Positions 8,932 through 16,894 of a stretch of 64,000 nt of DNA are shown here, piece after piece. The translations under genes were made by a program, and so were the position numbers. The stretch is from Thiohalocapsa sp. PB-PSB1. Lineage in GTDB: Bacteria > Pseudomonadota > Gammaproteobacteria > Chromatiales > Chromatiaceae. Numbering within the stretch: the stretch's first letter is position 1; every line of letters starts with the position of its first letter. The stretch covers positions 6,510,001-6,574,000 of the forward strand of contig CP050890.1 of the NCBI GenBank assembly GCA_016745215.1, given 5' to 3'. The notes beneath the pieces are model-generated. The model worked only from the letters and a program-made list of their open reading frames with translations. It searched no databases and had not been told where the DNA came from.

Positions 8932-9390
8932 TTAGCTGCTTATATACTGCTTACGCGTCCACTGGTTATCAGCGCAAAATACTCCATCACGGCTTGGTTC
9001 GGTTCCAGTAGACTTACCTCTCATGGTATGCCCGGTTTCAATAATCTGTAGGGTTAGCGTACCCGCAATGCTTTCACCTTTGTGTTTTGGAGTACAGTGG
9101 GCAACGATGGTGTCCCCGACAACTTGGCCCTCAATCGCATATCCCTTGGGCGGGTCAAAACCTAAAGTGCGAATTCCGGATACGAATTTGCCAGCTTGAT
9201 AGTCTATGATGAGTTCCTCTCGGCCATGTGGCCATTGAGCGGACCAAGTTCCTTTGACGTCTTACGTTGCGTGAAAATAATTCAATATTGGAACTCGTAG
9301 CAACCGTCTCCAAACTACTGCCCCACCTGCAATAATGGCGGCAGTCGCCAGACCCGACACAATGGATTCAATGCTAAGAGGAATATCCAT
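8932..9390 (-). pseudogene. Small membrane-anchored protein gene split by an in-frame TAA
   Basis: Reading minus from the ATG at 9390 gives 42 codons with one transmembrane segment (SIVSGLATAAIIAGGAVVW), then TAA at 9264-9262. The same frame then continues for 109 codons (from DVKGTWSAQWPHG to QWTRKQYISS) to a second stop at 8934-8932. The second part has a beta-rich, protein-like composition and no other stop. A single nonsense change in a roughly 152-codon gene is the simplest reading; two separate genes are unlikely because the second part lacks a start codon near its beginning. No family recognised. Confidence 0.6.
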
Positions 9391-9431
9391 GCGCTTTTCT
9401 CGCAGCTAACAGTATATTCATTAAGCACGCA

Positions 9432-9448
9432 AAGTGAACAGTTCACTT
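9432..9448. promoter_or_regulatory. Perfect 8-bp palindrome, possible operator
   Basis: AAGTGAAC and GTTCACTT flank a single base, forming a 17-bp palindrome about 40 bases upstream of the split minus-strand gene. Shape and spacing suit a dimeric regulator site, but no regulator is known. Confidence 0.35.
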
Positions 9449-9989
9449 GCGTCCAAGACAAATGCATCGATTTGTATGCACAATTAGCCGTTCAGCTTGC
9501 ATGCATGTCAAATGATTCGATTTGAACACCATGCAAATAGTGGAAGTATCTGCGGAAACCCTAGCGAGAACACAAAAGCATGTCAATTGCAAATCGTCTA
9601 CCAGCCTCGCCCCGACGGGAGCACTGGATGCCGTCACGCTGGGAACAATTCCGGGAGTTGCTGGTCGCCAAGCGAGCAGGTGAAGCAGGTGAAGGACATC
9701 AAGCAGGTGAAGGACATCCACAGCAGGTGAAGCTATCCGTGAGCTCCTACTGCGCTCCTTCGGTTGAATGCTGACGCTATGCCTGGTGGTTACGCTCCCG
9801 GAGTGGTTTTTCAGTAGCCGATCGCCGGGCAGGCAATCTGGAAATGGTTCTTGGTCGTTCGAAGCCTAAGGCTCACAGCGTTGATGCTGGCTCTGGTGTG
9901 GCGCTGGGCGCGGCGTCGCAATTGGGATAGGCGTCCAGTCAGGTTGATTCGAAGGTTGAGCACTCTGTTCACCTTGCTGGGCTGATGTA
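9449..9989. other. Intergenic stretch without a recognisable gene
   Basis: Apart from the tandem repeat at 9675-9732 I see no gene here. Open frames on both strands at 9443-9774 are produced by that repeat and are not protein-like. Confidence 0.5.
9675..9732 (+). repeat. Tandem repeat, 18-bp unit
   Basis: Two near-identical 18-bp units AGCAGGTGAAGGACATCA (9684-9701 and 9702-9719) are flanked by partial units AGCAGGTGA on both sides. Confidence 0.85.
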
Positions 9990-11221
9990 TCTTTTATGCG
10001 TGTTTCTCGACGATCAGATGCGGGATCGACGTTGCGCTGATCTGGATCGCCGCCTAGGTTCCCCATGCCGCCATCGATTCGTCCCGCGTCTGCGAGAAAA
10101 GCCTGGATGCAAGTCTGATCCCTTTGATTTCAAGGGTCGTCGGCGTGCTCGCGATCCTCGCGCGTCGCCCATGACTTGGGTATCCCGGTTTACGGTCTCA
10201 TTGCCCGCGCCGGCGTCGCTGGTCTGGCCATTGCGCTGGCGGCTTGTCCGACTCTCGAGAATTTCATCGGCGCGCTCAACCTGTTCGCGGACCGGCCGAT
10301 CCGGGTTGGGGATCTATGCCGGTTCGACGAGCCTTATGGCCAAGGCTGGAACCTCGTCGACAATGTCGAGGCCATCGGGTTGCGGTCGACCAAAATCCGC
10401 CAGTTCCACCGCTTGCTGATCATCGTTCCCAACGCCGACCTGGCCGAGCGCAATAGGATCAACCTGAGCGCCAGCGAGTTCTTTCTGCTGCAACTGCGTA
10501 TTGCCCTGCGTACGAGACCAGCAGCGATCAGCCTTGCTATGTACTCGCCAAGCTGCGCGAGTTGTTGCACGGACACCCCGTGACGATCCACGCCGCCGAC
10601 AATCCGATCTGGGTTCGTTTCCCAGGGTTTCGCGAGCGTGAGCTTGCGCTCAAACTGCGCGCTTACATCCGCACCACCGCTTATTCGCAATCTTTTGCTG
10701 TGCAAGTGGACGTCATGCTGTAGGTCATGAAGCTCGTGAACCAGACGGCGGAAACAGGCTTCACGCTAGGCTGTCGAAATGTCCTGAGTTTTGATGCCAA
10801 ACCGATTCCGGGTCTTGGATTGCATCATCGAACGCACTGGGGAAGCCTCATCGGTGTCGGTGTCGCTATCGGAATCGGAATCGAATCCGCTCATCGATCA
10901 AAGCAGCCAGCTCGATACCAATCCCTAATGTTGACCTTGACGCATATCCCGACACCGACTAGGCATCCATAAACCGGGAAGCGCTTGTTTTAGTGAGACT
11001 GCAGAGTTCGACAGCCTAGCTTCACGCTCCCATCGCGTATTCTGTAAACATGAACCGGGATCAGGGTATCCATGAATCTTGGCCAGGAGGCAGCGGAAAA
11101 GCGCGTGCGCGAGCGGGCATCGGCTCAGGAATTGCCATTTCCCGACTTCGACGAGGCACAGCGTAAGCGCATCACCAATCTGCTTGATTATCTCCTGGAG
11201 GGCTCGCCGGGAGCGGACTAA
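9990..11221 (+). pseudogene. MscS-family mechanosensitive channel pseudogene, interrupted by a mobile element
   Basis: Fragments in several frames line up as one MscS-type channel. From 10031 VALIWIAA reaches TAG at 10055, then the frame continues (LDASLIPLISRVVGVLAIL). A frameshift near 10160 leads to DLGIPVYGLIARAGVAG and ENFIGALNLFADRPIRVGD. A one-base shift near 10508 leads to YETSSDQPCYVLAKLRELL, and a second TAG falls at 10721. Removing the 256-bp element at 10765-11020 and one TTCAC restores ETGFTLPSRIL, followed by TAA at 11045 and a final frame ending ELPFPDFDEAQRKRITNLLD at 11221. At least five lesions are present, so no channel is made. The 5' limit is uncertain. Confidence 0.85.
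10765..11020. mobile_element. 256-bp MITE-like element with 14-bp inverted ends and 5-bp target duplication
   Basis: GCTAGGCTGTCGAA at 10765-10778 is the exact inverse of TTCGACAGCCTAGC at 11007-11020, and both are bordered by TTCAC (10760-10764 and 11021-11025). Deleting the element and one TTCAC rejoins the MscS reading frame, which supports the borders. It has no credible transposase gene and contains a short run of TCGG(A/T)A-type hexamers near 10850-10885. It is presumably mobilised by a transposase encoded elsewhere. Confidence 0.88.
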
Positions 11222-11305
11222 GGAAAATTCCCGATTCGGTCTCAATGACCTATCATTTCCGTCGGATTTGTGCCGCTCCAAGACTTCGGCGATCGGTTGG
11301 CGAAC

Positions 11306-11465
11306 TGAGGCGATTTCTATCGGGAAATAGACCGCCTGGCTTGTCTTCTCACCCGGCCTCGACGTCGCGGCAACCCGCCCATAGAGTGACCGTGGGCGGG
11401 TTGCCGCTTCGCGAAGGCGAACGAGAATCCGGCGCCAGTTGGTCTGTTTCTCTCCGGCAATCGCA
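11306..11465 (-). repeat. Dispersed palindromic repeat, copy B
   Basis: A full-length copy in the orientation opposite to copy A. The left end reads AGGCGATTTCT, the central palindrome is intact and the right end is TTTCTCTCCGGCAATCGC. It lies in the decay zone after the MscS pseudogene. Confidence 0.85.
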
Positions 11466-11909
11466 CAGGCTGTTCTCGCAGCGCAGGAAGTTGTCGCTCT
11501 CGCACTGTATTTTAGAGCCAGTACAACGACAGTGCAGCTTGGCAAAGCACATAAAACTTAAACTAGAAAGGGTGTATAAGCCTATAACACATTGGAATTT
11601 AAGTTTTTTCTTCTTGGTATTTTTCCTGCTGTTTCGACTATCTTCTCTTTGTGGCAGAATAAATTTCAGCAGGTTATCTTGTATACTTCGAGTATTCTAG
11701 CATCATATGCAAGTTGCCACGCCTAGGGGAGCAAAAGATGCGCTCTAGGCTGAAATCGCGATACAAATCGATTGGTCGGCGCTTATTCCCTACATTCCGC
11801 GCGAGCCCCGTCGCGACTTCGGAAGTAAGGAAGAGTACCAGTTCAGGAACTGGCACAGCATTCGAGAGCGAGGCCATCGGGTACTGGAATTGAGAGCCAT
11901 GATTCGGGC
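11466..11909. other. AT-richer intergenic stretch without a recognisable gene
   Basis: About 440 bases with a local drop in GC around 11550-11710. No open frame here looks like a protein, and I find no tRNA or hairpin terminator. Confidence 0.5.
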
Positions 11910-12424
11910 ATGGACGAATCCAGCGAGACAATCCCATCAAACGTAGGCAGATTGCGAACCTTTATCCATCAGATGAGGTTTGAACCTACGATGGAGATCA
12001 AAATCAAGTCAGTGGAAATCCTGCCACTCGTAAAATACGACATGGAAGCGCTTAGGCTTGCGCGCTTATTCGACACGTTCGTGCCGAACCACAACGGCGC
12101 AGAAATCGCCCTAGCGCAGGTGTTGTGCATGATGATAATGAACATCACGGTGTCGACAACACTGCTGCATCGGATGGAGGATTGATTGCATGACTAATTT
12201 GATGGCGTGAGCGAGGGATGCAAACGAAGAAACCGACCTGGCGCACCATCATGGACTCGTTTCACAGCGTCCATCTGGCGACCATCGAACGCTCCGGCAA
12301 GGTGGTGCAGACTAGGCTCAAAGGACTGAGCGACTTGCGCAAGCAAGTTTTGGATCTGCTGCAAGTTCCGATCACGACCTATGCCGACCTGGGGGATGGA
12401 TGGTGGCGGTTCGCGCTCGGGTGA
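11910..12424 (+). pseudogene. IS1634-type transposase remnant with internal deletion
   Basis: Two short frames look like the two ends of one transposase. The first (11910-12185) contains ILPLVKYDMEALRLARLFDT and ALAQVLCMMIMNITVSTTLL, typical of the N-terminal part of IS1634-like enzymes. The second (12218-12424) contains TWRTIMDSFHSVHLATIE and LRKQVLDLLQVP, resembling their C-terminal end. The whole catalytic DDE core between them is missing, so the gene is inactive. The family assignment is from motif memory. Confidence 0.6.
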
Positions 12425-12984
12425 AATTGCTGGGCCGTAGAAAAATGGGTGGATATGATTTCGTAAATGGTTTCACCGAGCGCGCGGAATGTAGGATATT
12501 CATCAAACAAAAATCTAATATTGTCACTGATGAATATCGCTATGGCCTTGGCCCTGTTGGGGCGATGCCGATTCGATTGAGGCTTCAAACGCTCGCTTGC
12601 GGATGGCTCCAGATAGTTTGCCGGCGATTTTTCACCCCGTCTGCCGGTTAGGCTATGGTTGCAACATGGATCGGAATCAAACGATTGTAAGAGAAGAAAA
12701 TATAGTGCATTTTTACGTATCCCGGCGAGCTGAAAGGGCGTTTCGCAAACGGGTCTCCGCTGGCCATAATCGGCCTCTCATATCGCACCATCCTGGTGAT
12801 TCTTGGGTCTGATCGGCGATTTCTAAGCGTCCGCTTTCGCTTCATCCCCGCCTATTCTGTTTTTCCGGTCTTTATCCTTCAATTTACCGTCTTTTTCCTG
12901 TCTTTTCGCCGCTATTCGTCCCCCGGTCTGCGTGGAGCGCACTTTTCTATATGCGAAATTACTTTAGGTATCGCTGTTATATAA
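12425..12984. other. Intergenic stretch upstream of the mraZ control region, no recognisable gene
   Basis: Several open frames of 60-80 codons exist on both strands, but none has a plausible start context or familiar motif. The stretch separates the decay zone from the dcw cluster. Confidence 0.5.
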
Positions 12985-13011
12985 CTGAAAAATCAGCAAT
13001 CTATTTTTCAG
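12985..13011. repeat. 9-bp inverted repeat
   Basis: CTGAAAAAT (12985-12993) and ATTTTTCAG (13003-13011) form a perfect stem around a 9-base loop, about 90 bases upstream of the mraZ promoter. It could be a weak terminator for incoming transcription. Confidence 0.45.
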
Positions 13012-13046
13012 CGATTTCGTATCATATTGTTTTCTTAAGTTTCTGA

Positions 13047-13066
13047 GGAACAAACAAATTTGTTCC
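13047..13066. promoter_or_regulatory. 8-bp inverted repeat just upstream of the mraZ promoter
   Basis: GGAACAAACAAATTTGTTCC has perfect 8-bp arms and ends 10 bases before the -35 box, a position suited to an activator or repressor site. Confidence 0.45.
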
Positions 13067-13075
13067 GAATGGCCC

Positions 13076-13104
13076 TTGACCAAAGCGGATTCCTTTCCTA
13101 AGAT
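13076..13104 (+). promoter_or_regulatory. Sigma-70 promoter of the dcw cluster
   Basis: TTGACC (13076-13081) and TAAGAT (13099-13104) are separated by 17 bases, each one base from a consensus-like box, and lie about 95 bases before mraZ. Confidence 0.75.
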
Positions 13105-13112
13105 GGCGCAAG

Positions 13113-13140
13113 GTGGGGAACAAAGTGGGGAATAGTGGGG
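13113..13140 (+). promoter_or_regulatory. mraZ: MraZ operator, three GTGGGG boxes
   Basis: GTGGGG occurs at 13113, 13125 and 13135, spaced 12 and 10 bases, around the expected transcription start. MraZ is known to bind direct repeats of this kind upstream of its own gene and repress the dcw operon, so autoregulation is expected. Confidence 0.8.
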
Positions 13141-13197
13141 AAGACTGAATGACGTCGGGCGTCATGTTTTAGAGGGCAACCGCGGTGGGGATCAATT

Positions 13198-13650
13198 TTG
13201 TTTCGGGGTACGCAACTCCTGAATGTCGATGCCAAAGGCCGGCTCGCAATTCCCGCGAGTCAGCGCAGCCTGTTGGCAGAGTATTGCGACTCTAAACTCA
13301 TTGTCACCGCTGACCTGCAACGTTGCCTCATTGTGTATCCGGAACCGCACTTTGCCGAGGTGGAACGCAAGCTCAATGCAATGCCGACGTTCGCCGAGGC
13401 CACGCGCGTGCTACAGCGGATACTGATCGGTTATGCGACGGCGGTGCAGCCCGATGCGCAGGGGCGCATCCTGCTGTCACCGTCGCAACGGGATTTCGCT
13501 GGGATCGGCAAGCAGGTAGCGCTGGTCGGTGTTGGCAACCGTTACGAACTTTGGGACCAGGGGGCGTGGCAGGAGAAGCTGCGGGAGGCCGAGACGTTTG
13601 ATCTCGAGAGCCTTGCCAATGATCCGGCGACGGCGGATTTCTCCCTCTGA
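13198..13650 (+). CDS. mraZ: MraZ, transcriptional repressor of the division and cell wall cluster
   Basis: A 150-aa AbrB-type DNA-binding protein with two repeats. The N-terminal signature FRGTQLLNVDAKGRLAIPASQR is typical, and a second copy, AVQPDAQGRILLSPSQR, lies near residues 80-98. The start is a TTG at 13198 preceded by GGGGAT; no ATG fits the conserved N-terminus. It is the first gene of the cluster, directly downstream of the promoter and GTGGGG boxes it should bind. Confidence 0.95.
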   Translation: MFRGTQLLNVDAKGRLAIPASQRSLLAEYCDSKLIVTADLQRCLIVYPEPHFAEVERKLNAMPTFAEATRVLQRILIGYATAVQPDAQGRILLSPSQRDFAGIGKQVALVGVGNRYELWDQGAWQEKLREAETFDLESLANDPATADFSL

Positions 13651-13715
13651 ACATGGACGACAAGCCCAAAAAACAACAAAAGATAGAACGAAAACGGGAG
13701 AACAAACGTAGCCGC

Positions 13716-14648
13716 ATGGAAACGCGACAACACATTTCGGTTTTGTTGGGGGAAAGTATGCAGGCCTTGGGGGTTATCGCAGACGGCGTCTATGTCGACG
13801 CCACATTCGGCCGAGGCGGCCATTCGCGCGCGATTCTGGAGCGGCTCGGTCCGCTCGGACGCTTGTTGGCCGTGGATCGCGATCCGGATGCAGTTCTTGC
13901 CGGGCGCGAGTTGGCGTGTGTCGACAAGCGCTTTTCCATACATCGGGCACGCTTTGCCGAGCTGCCGCGCATCGCTGCGGAGCAGGGGCTGGCAGGTCGC
14001 ATCAGCGGTTTGCTGCTCGACCTTGGCGTGTCCTCGCCACAGCTCGATCAGGCTGAGCGCGGCTTCAGTTTCACTTCCGATGGGCCGTTGGATATGCGCA
14101 TGGACCCGGACACCGGTGTCAGCGCCGCCGACTGGCTGGCCAATGCCGATCAGCACGAGATCGTCCGGGTATTACAGGACTACGGGGAAGAGCGCTTTGC
14201 CAAGCGCATCGCGCGAGCTGTCTGCGAGACGCGCGGTGCGCAGCCAATCACCACCACCGCGCGTCTCGCAGCGCTATGCGAGCGCGCAGTGCCCACCCGT
14301 GAGCGTGGCAAGCATCCGGCCACACGCACCTTTCAGGCGTTGCGTATTCAGATCAACGGCGAACTCGAAGAATTGCGCACGCTGTTGGATGCGACTTGCG
14401 ATCTGCTGACCGCTGGCGGTCGCTTGGTCGTCATCAGTTTTCAATCTCTGGAAGATCGCATGGTGAAACGTTTCATCCGCAATGAGTCACGCGGTCAGGC
14501 GTTGCCCAAGCGTTTGCCGGTTCCGGACGAGCAAGTGCAGCGCCGTCTGCGACCGATCGGTGGTGCCGTACGTGCGTGCGCGACCGAGGTGCAGGCTAAT
14601 CCTCGCTCCCGTAGTGCGGTGTTGCGGGCAGCCGAGCGTGTGGCATGA
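13716..14648 (+). CDS. rsmH: 16S rRNA m4C1402 methyltransferase RsmH
   Basis: S-adenosylmethionine-dependent methyltransferase that modifies C1402 of 16S rRNA (also called MraW). From METRQHISVLLGES the product has 310 aa, close to the 313 of E. coli. The SAM-binding motif VDATFGRGGHS and the family motifs LLLDLGVSSPQLD and HPATRTFQALRI are present. The frame extends upstream to 13653 with a Lys-rich leader; I prefer 13716 because the conserved protein begins there, but neither start has a strong ribosome binding site. It overlaps ftsL by ATGA. Confidence 0.95.
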   Translation: METRQHISVLLGESMQALGVIADGVYVDATFGRGGHSRAILERLGPLGRLLAVDRDPDAVLAGRELACVDKRFSIHRARFAELPRIAAEQGLAGRISGLLLDLGVSSPQLDQAERGFSFTSDGPLDMRMDPDTGVSAADWLANADQHEIVRVLQDYGEERFAKRIARAVCETRGAQPITTTARLAALCERAVPTRERGKHPATRTFQALRIQINGELEELRTLLDATCDLLTAGGRLVVISFQSLEDRMVKRFIRNESRGQALPKRLPVPDEQVQRRLRPIGGAVRACATEVQANPRSRSAVLRAAERVA

Positions 14649-14983
14649 ACGCTCATGGTCACCATCGTGCATTTGCGGCCCCAAGCATGACAGCGCTGCT
14701 AGGTACCGGCCTACTGATGCTGGCGGTACTGGCCACGGCCGTCGGCGTTATCGAGGTGAAGTATCTGACGCGAACCGAATTCGATGTGTTGCAGCAGGTA
14801 CGCGCCGAGCGCGATGCGCTCGACGTTGAATGGGGCCGGCTGCAGATCGAGGAGGCGGCGTTAACGTCGCATACCCGTATCGAGCAGAACGCCCGGCGGA
14901 AGCTTGACATGTATTTACCCGAGGGTGGCGAGGTCCGCGTGGTGGAGGTGTCGATGCCAAAGAGGCAAGGTCATGTTCAGTAA
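14645..14983 (+). CDS. ftsL: Cell division protein FtsL
   Basis: A bitopic membrane protein of 112 aa. A single transmembrane helix (LLGTGLLMLAVLATAVGVI, near residues 18-36) is followed by a periplasmic leucine-zipper-like coiled coil (from EFDVLQQVRAERDALDVEW onward). It should bind FtsB and FtsQ in the divisome. Sequence conservation of FtsL is low, so the call rests on size, topology and position. It overlaps rsmH by 4 bases and ftsI by 11, which suggests translational coupling. Confidence 0.9.
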   Translation: MNAHGHHRAFAAPSMTALLGTGLLMLAVLATAVGVIEVKYLTRTEFDVLQQVRAERDALDVEWGRLQIEEAALTSHTRIEQNARRKLDMYLPEGGEVRVVEVSMPKRQGHVQ

Positions 14984-16769
14984 TAAATCGCCAACCCGAG
15001 AACAAATGAAGGAGCGCATGCGCCGCGCCGAATTGGCCCGTCGCAGGCCACCGAATTTTGCCATGCGCAGGATGGCATTGGCGTTGATGCTGAGCGCGGC
15101 TTTCCTGTCGGTCGTCGCGGCTGCTTTTTATCGCCAAGTGCTGGAACATGAGTTTTTGCGCGACGAGGGCGAAAAACGTTTCCTGCGCGAGCGCGTAATC
15201 GCAGCGCGGCGTGGCATGGTGACAGATCGCAACAGCGAGCCTCTGGCAATCAGCACCTCTGTATCCACGGTATGGGCCGATCCAACCACATTGGCCACAC
15301 GCGATGACGCGCTGCCAGCATTGGCAAATGCGCTGAATGTGGAGCCGGCATCGCTGAAGGCGAGGCTTGACGGTTATGTGCAGGATGAGAAGCGCTTCAT
15401 TTTTCTGCGTCGTCGCATCGAGCCCTGGTGTTCCGACGCGGTCGCCGAAGTGGTGGAGCAATACAAGCTGGTGGGGGTTGGCATGGATACCGAGTATCGC
15501 CGCTACTATCCGGGTGGAGAAATGTTCGGGCAGGTGGTGGGTTTCACCAACGTCGACGACATTGGCCAGGAAGGGGTTGAGCTGATTTTCAACGATTTGC
15601 TGCGGGCCAAGCCCGGCATGCGCCGGGTGATCCAGGACGGTCGCGGACGCGTCGTGGCGGAGGTGGAACAGATCAGGCCACCGAGTCATGGTGCCGATTT
15701 AGCGCTGAGCCTGGATCGACGCCTGCAGTTTTTGGCTTACCGCGAATTGAAGCGGGCGGTGATGGAGCATCAAGCCCTGTCGGGCTCGGCGGTATTGCTC
15801 GATGTACGCACCGGCGAGGTGCTGGCGATGGTCAATCAGCCGTCGTTCAACCCCAATGCCAGACGCGGGGAGCCCGCCGACGCACGTCGCAACCGCGCGT
15901 TGACCGATGTTTTTGAACCCGGCTCCACAATGAAGCCGTTCGTTGTCGCCACTGCGCTCGAGGCCGGCATGATCAGTCCGGAAACGCGCATCAACACCTC
16001 GCCGGGATTTCTGAAGGTAGGCCGCAACCGGGTCAGGGACATCCGCAACTATGGCGTGCTCGATGCGACCTCGGTGATCACCAAGTCGAGTAATGTCGGC
16101 GTGGTCAAGATCGCCCAGCGCATGGGGCGGTCGGTGCTGTGGCGGGTCTACAACCAGCTCGGGTTTGGGCGGCCGACAGCGGTGCAATTTCCCGGTGAAC
16201 GCAGTGGTTTATTGCCTCATTTCGAGGGCTGGTCGCGCTTCGAGCATGCCACATTGGCATTTGGCTATGGCCTCAATGTGACGACGCTGCAATTGGCGCA
16301 AGCCTATGCGGTCATCGCCAATGATGGCGTGCGACGCCCGGTGAGCCTACGCAAGCTCGACGTGGTTGGGCGGGGTGAACGGGTATTCTCGGAGCAGACC
16401 GCGCGCAGCGTGCGCATGATGATGGAGACAGTGGTCTCGGCCAAGGGCACTGCGAGGCGCGCTGCGATTCCGGGCTATCGCGTGGGTGGCAAGACCGGCA
16501 CCGCCAAGAAGGCCACCGCTCACGGCTATGCGAAAGGCAAGTATCAGTCCGTTTTTGCCGGTATGGCGCCAATTACCAAACCGCGCTTTGTCATGGTCGT
16601 GATGATCGACGAGCCGAGGGGTAAGCATTATTACGGCGGCATCGTCGCGGCACCGACCTTCGCCAAGGTCATGCAGGCGGCATTGCGACTCTACAACGTG
16701 CCGCCGGATGATCCCAAGGGCTCGCTGCGCCTGGCCGCGGCGCGGGGTGAAGCGGGGGGGCATCGATGA
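14973..16769 (+). CDS. ftsI: Peptidoglycan transpeptidase FtsI (PBP3)
   Basis: Septal class B penicillin-binding protein of 598 aa. A cytoplasmic basic head and one transmembrane helix (residues about 30-50) precede the dimerisation domain and the transpeptidase domain. The three active-site motifs are present: SxxK in EPGSTMKPF, SxN in KSSNVG and KTGT in VGGKTGTAKK. The start at 14973 has AGAGG 9 bases upstream. A normal gammaproteobacterial cluster continues with murE; here the stop codon overlaps the ATG of a 42-codon ORF instead. Confidence 0.97.
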   Translation: MFSNKSPTREQMKERMRRAELARRRPPNFAMRRMALALMLSAAFLSVVAAAFYRQVLEHEFLRDEGEKRFLRERVIAARRGMVTDRNSEPLAISTSVSTVWADPTTLATRDDALPALANALNVEPASLKARLDGYVQDEKRFIFLRRRIEPWCSDAVAEVVEQYKLVGVGMDTEYRRYYPGGEMFGQVVGFTNVDDIGQEGVELIFNDLLRAKPGMRRVIQDGRGRVVAEVEQIRPPSHGADLALSLDRRLQFLAYRELKRAVMEHQALSGSAVLLDVRTGEVLAMVNQPSFNPNARRGEPADARRNRALTDVFEPGSTMKPFVVATALEAGMISPETRINTSPGFLKVGRNRVRDIRNYGVLDATSVITKSSNVGVVKIAQRMGRSVLWRVYNQLGFGRPTAVQFPGERSGLLPHFEGWSRFEHATLAFGYGLNVTTLQLAQAYAVIANDGVRRPVSLRKLDVVGRGERVFSEQTARSVRMMMETVVSAKGTARRAAIPGYRVGGKTGTAKKATAHGYAKGKYQSVFAGMAPITKPRFVMVVMIDEPRGKHYYGGIVAAPTFAKVMQAALRLYNVPPDDPKGSLRLAAARGEAGGHR

Positions 16770-16894
16770 TCAGCCGATATAACCAAACGATTTGCAACCA
16801 AACGATCGGCAACCCTCGCAGGTTGCGACCGAGGTGCAACATGCTGGCGCAAAGAGCGCCTGTGCCGATAGAGTCGGGGGGCCAACGGCTATGA
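16766..16894 (+). CDS. 42-codon coupled ORF in the position of murE
   Basis: The ATG at 16766 overlaps the ftsI stop (ATGA) and the TGA at 16892 overlaps the murF start (ATGA), so the frame exactly bridges the two genes. The predicted peptide starts MISRYNQTICNQTIGN and is basic and polar, with no membrane segment. It contains a 15-bp tandem duplication (AACCAAACGAT at 16781 and 16796). It shows no resemblance to MurE that I can see. It may be a scar that keeps translational coupling after loss of murE, or a real small protein. Confidence 0.4.
   Translation: MISRYNQTICNQTIGNPRRLRPRCNMLAQRAPVPIESGGQRL

Noticed and set aside
10727..10972. 81-codon ORF across the left end of the 256-bp element
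   Set aside because: It begins in the MscS remnant and runs into the inserted element, so it is a chance fusion.
11072..11221. 49-codon ORF as an independent small gene
   Set aside because: Its sequence (ELPFPDF and following) continues the MscS family C-terminus after the mobile element, so it is part of the pseudogene.
14748..15689. 313-codon minus-strand open frame opposite ftsL and ftsI
   Set aside because: Shadow of well-supported division genes, with atypical composition.
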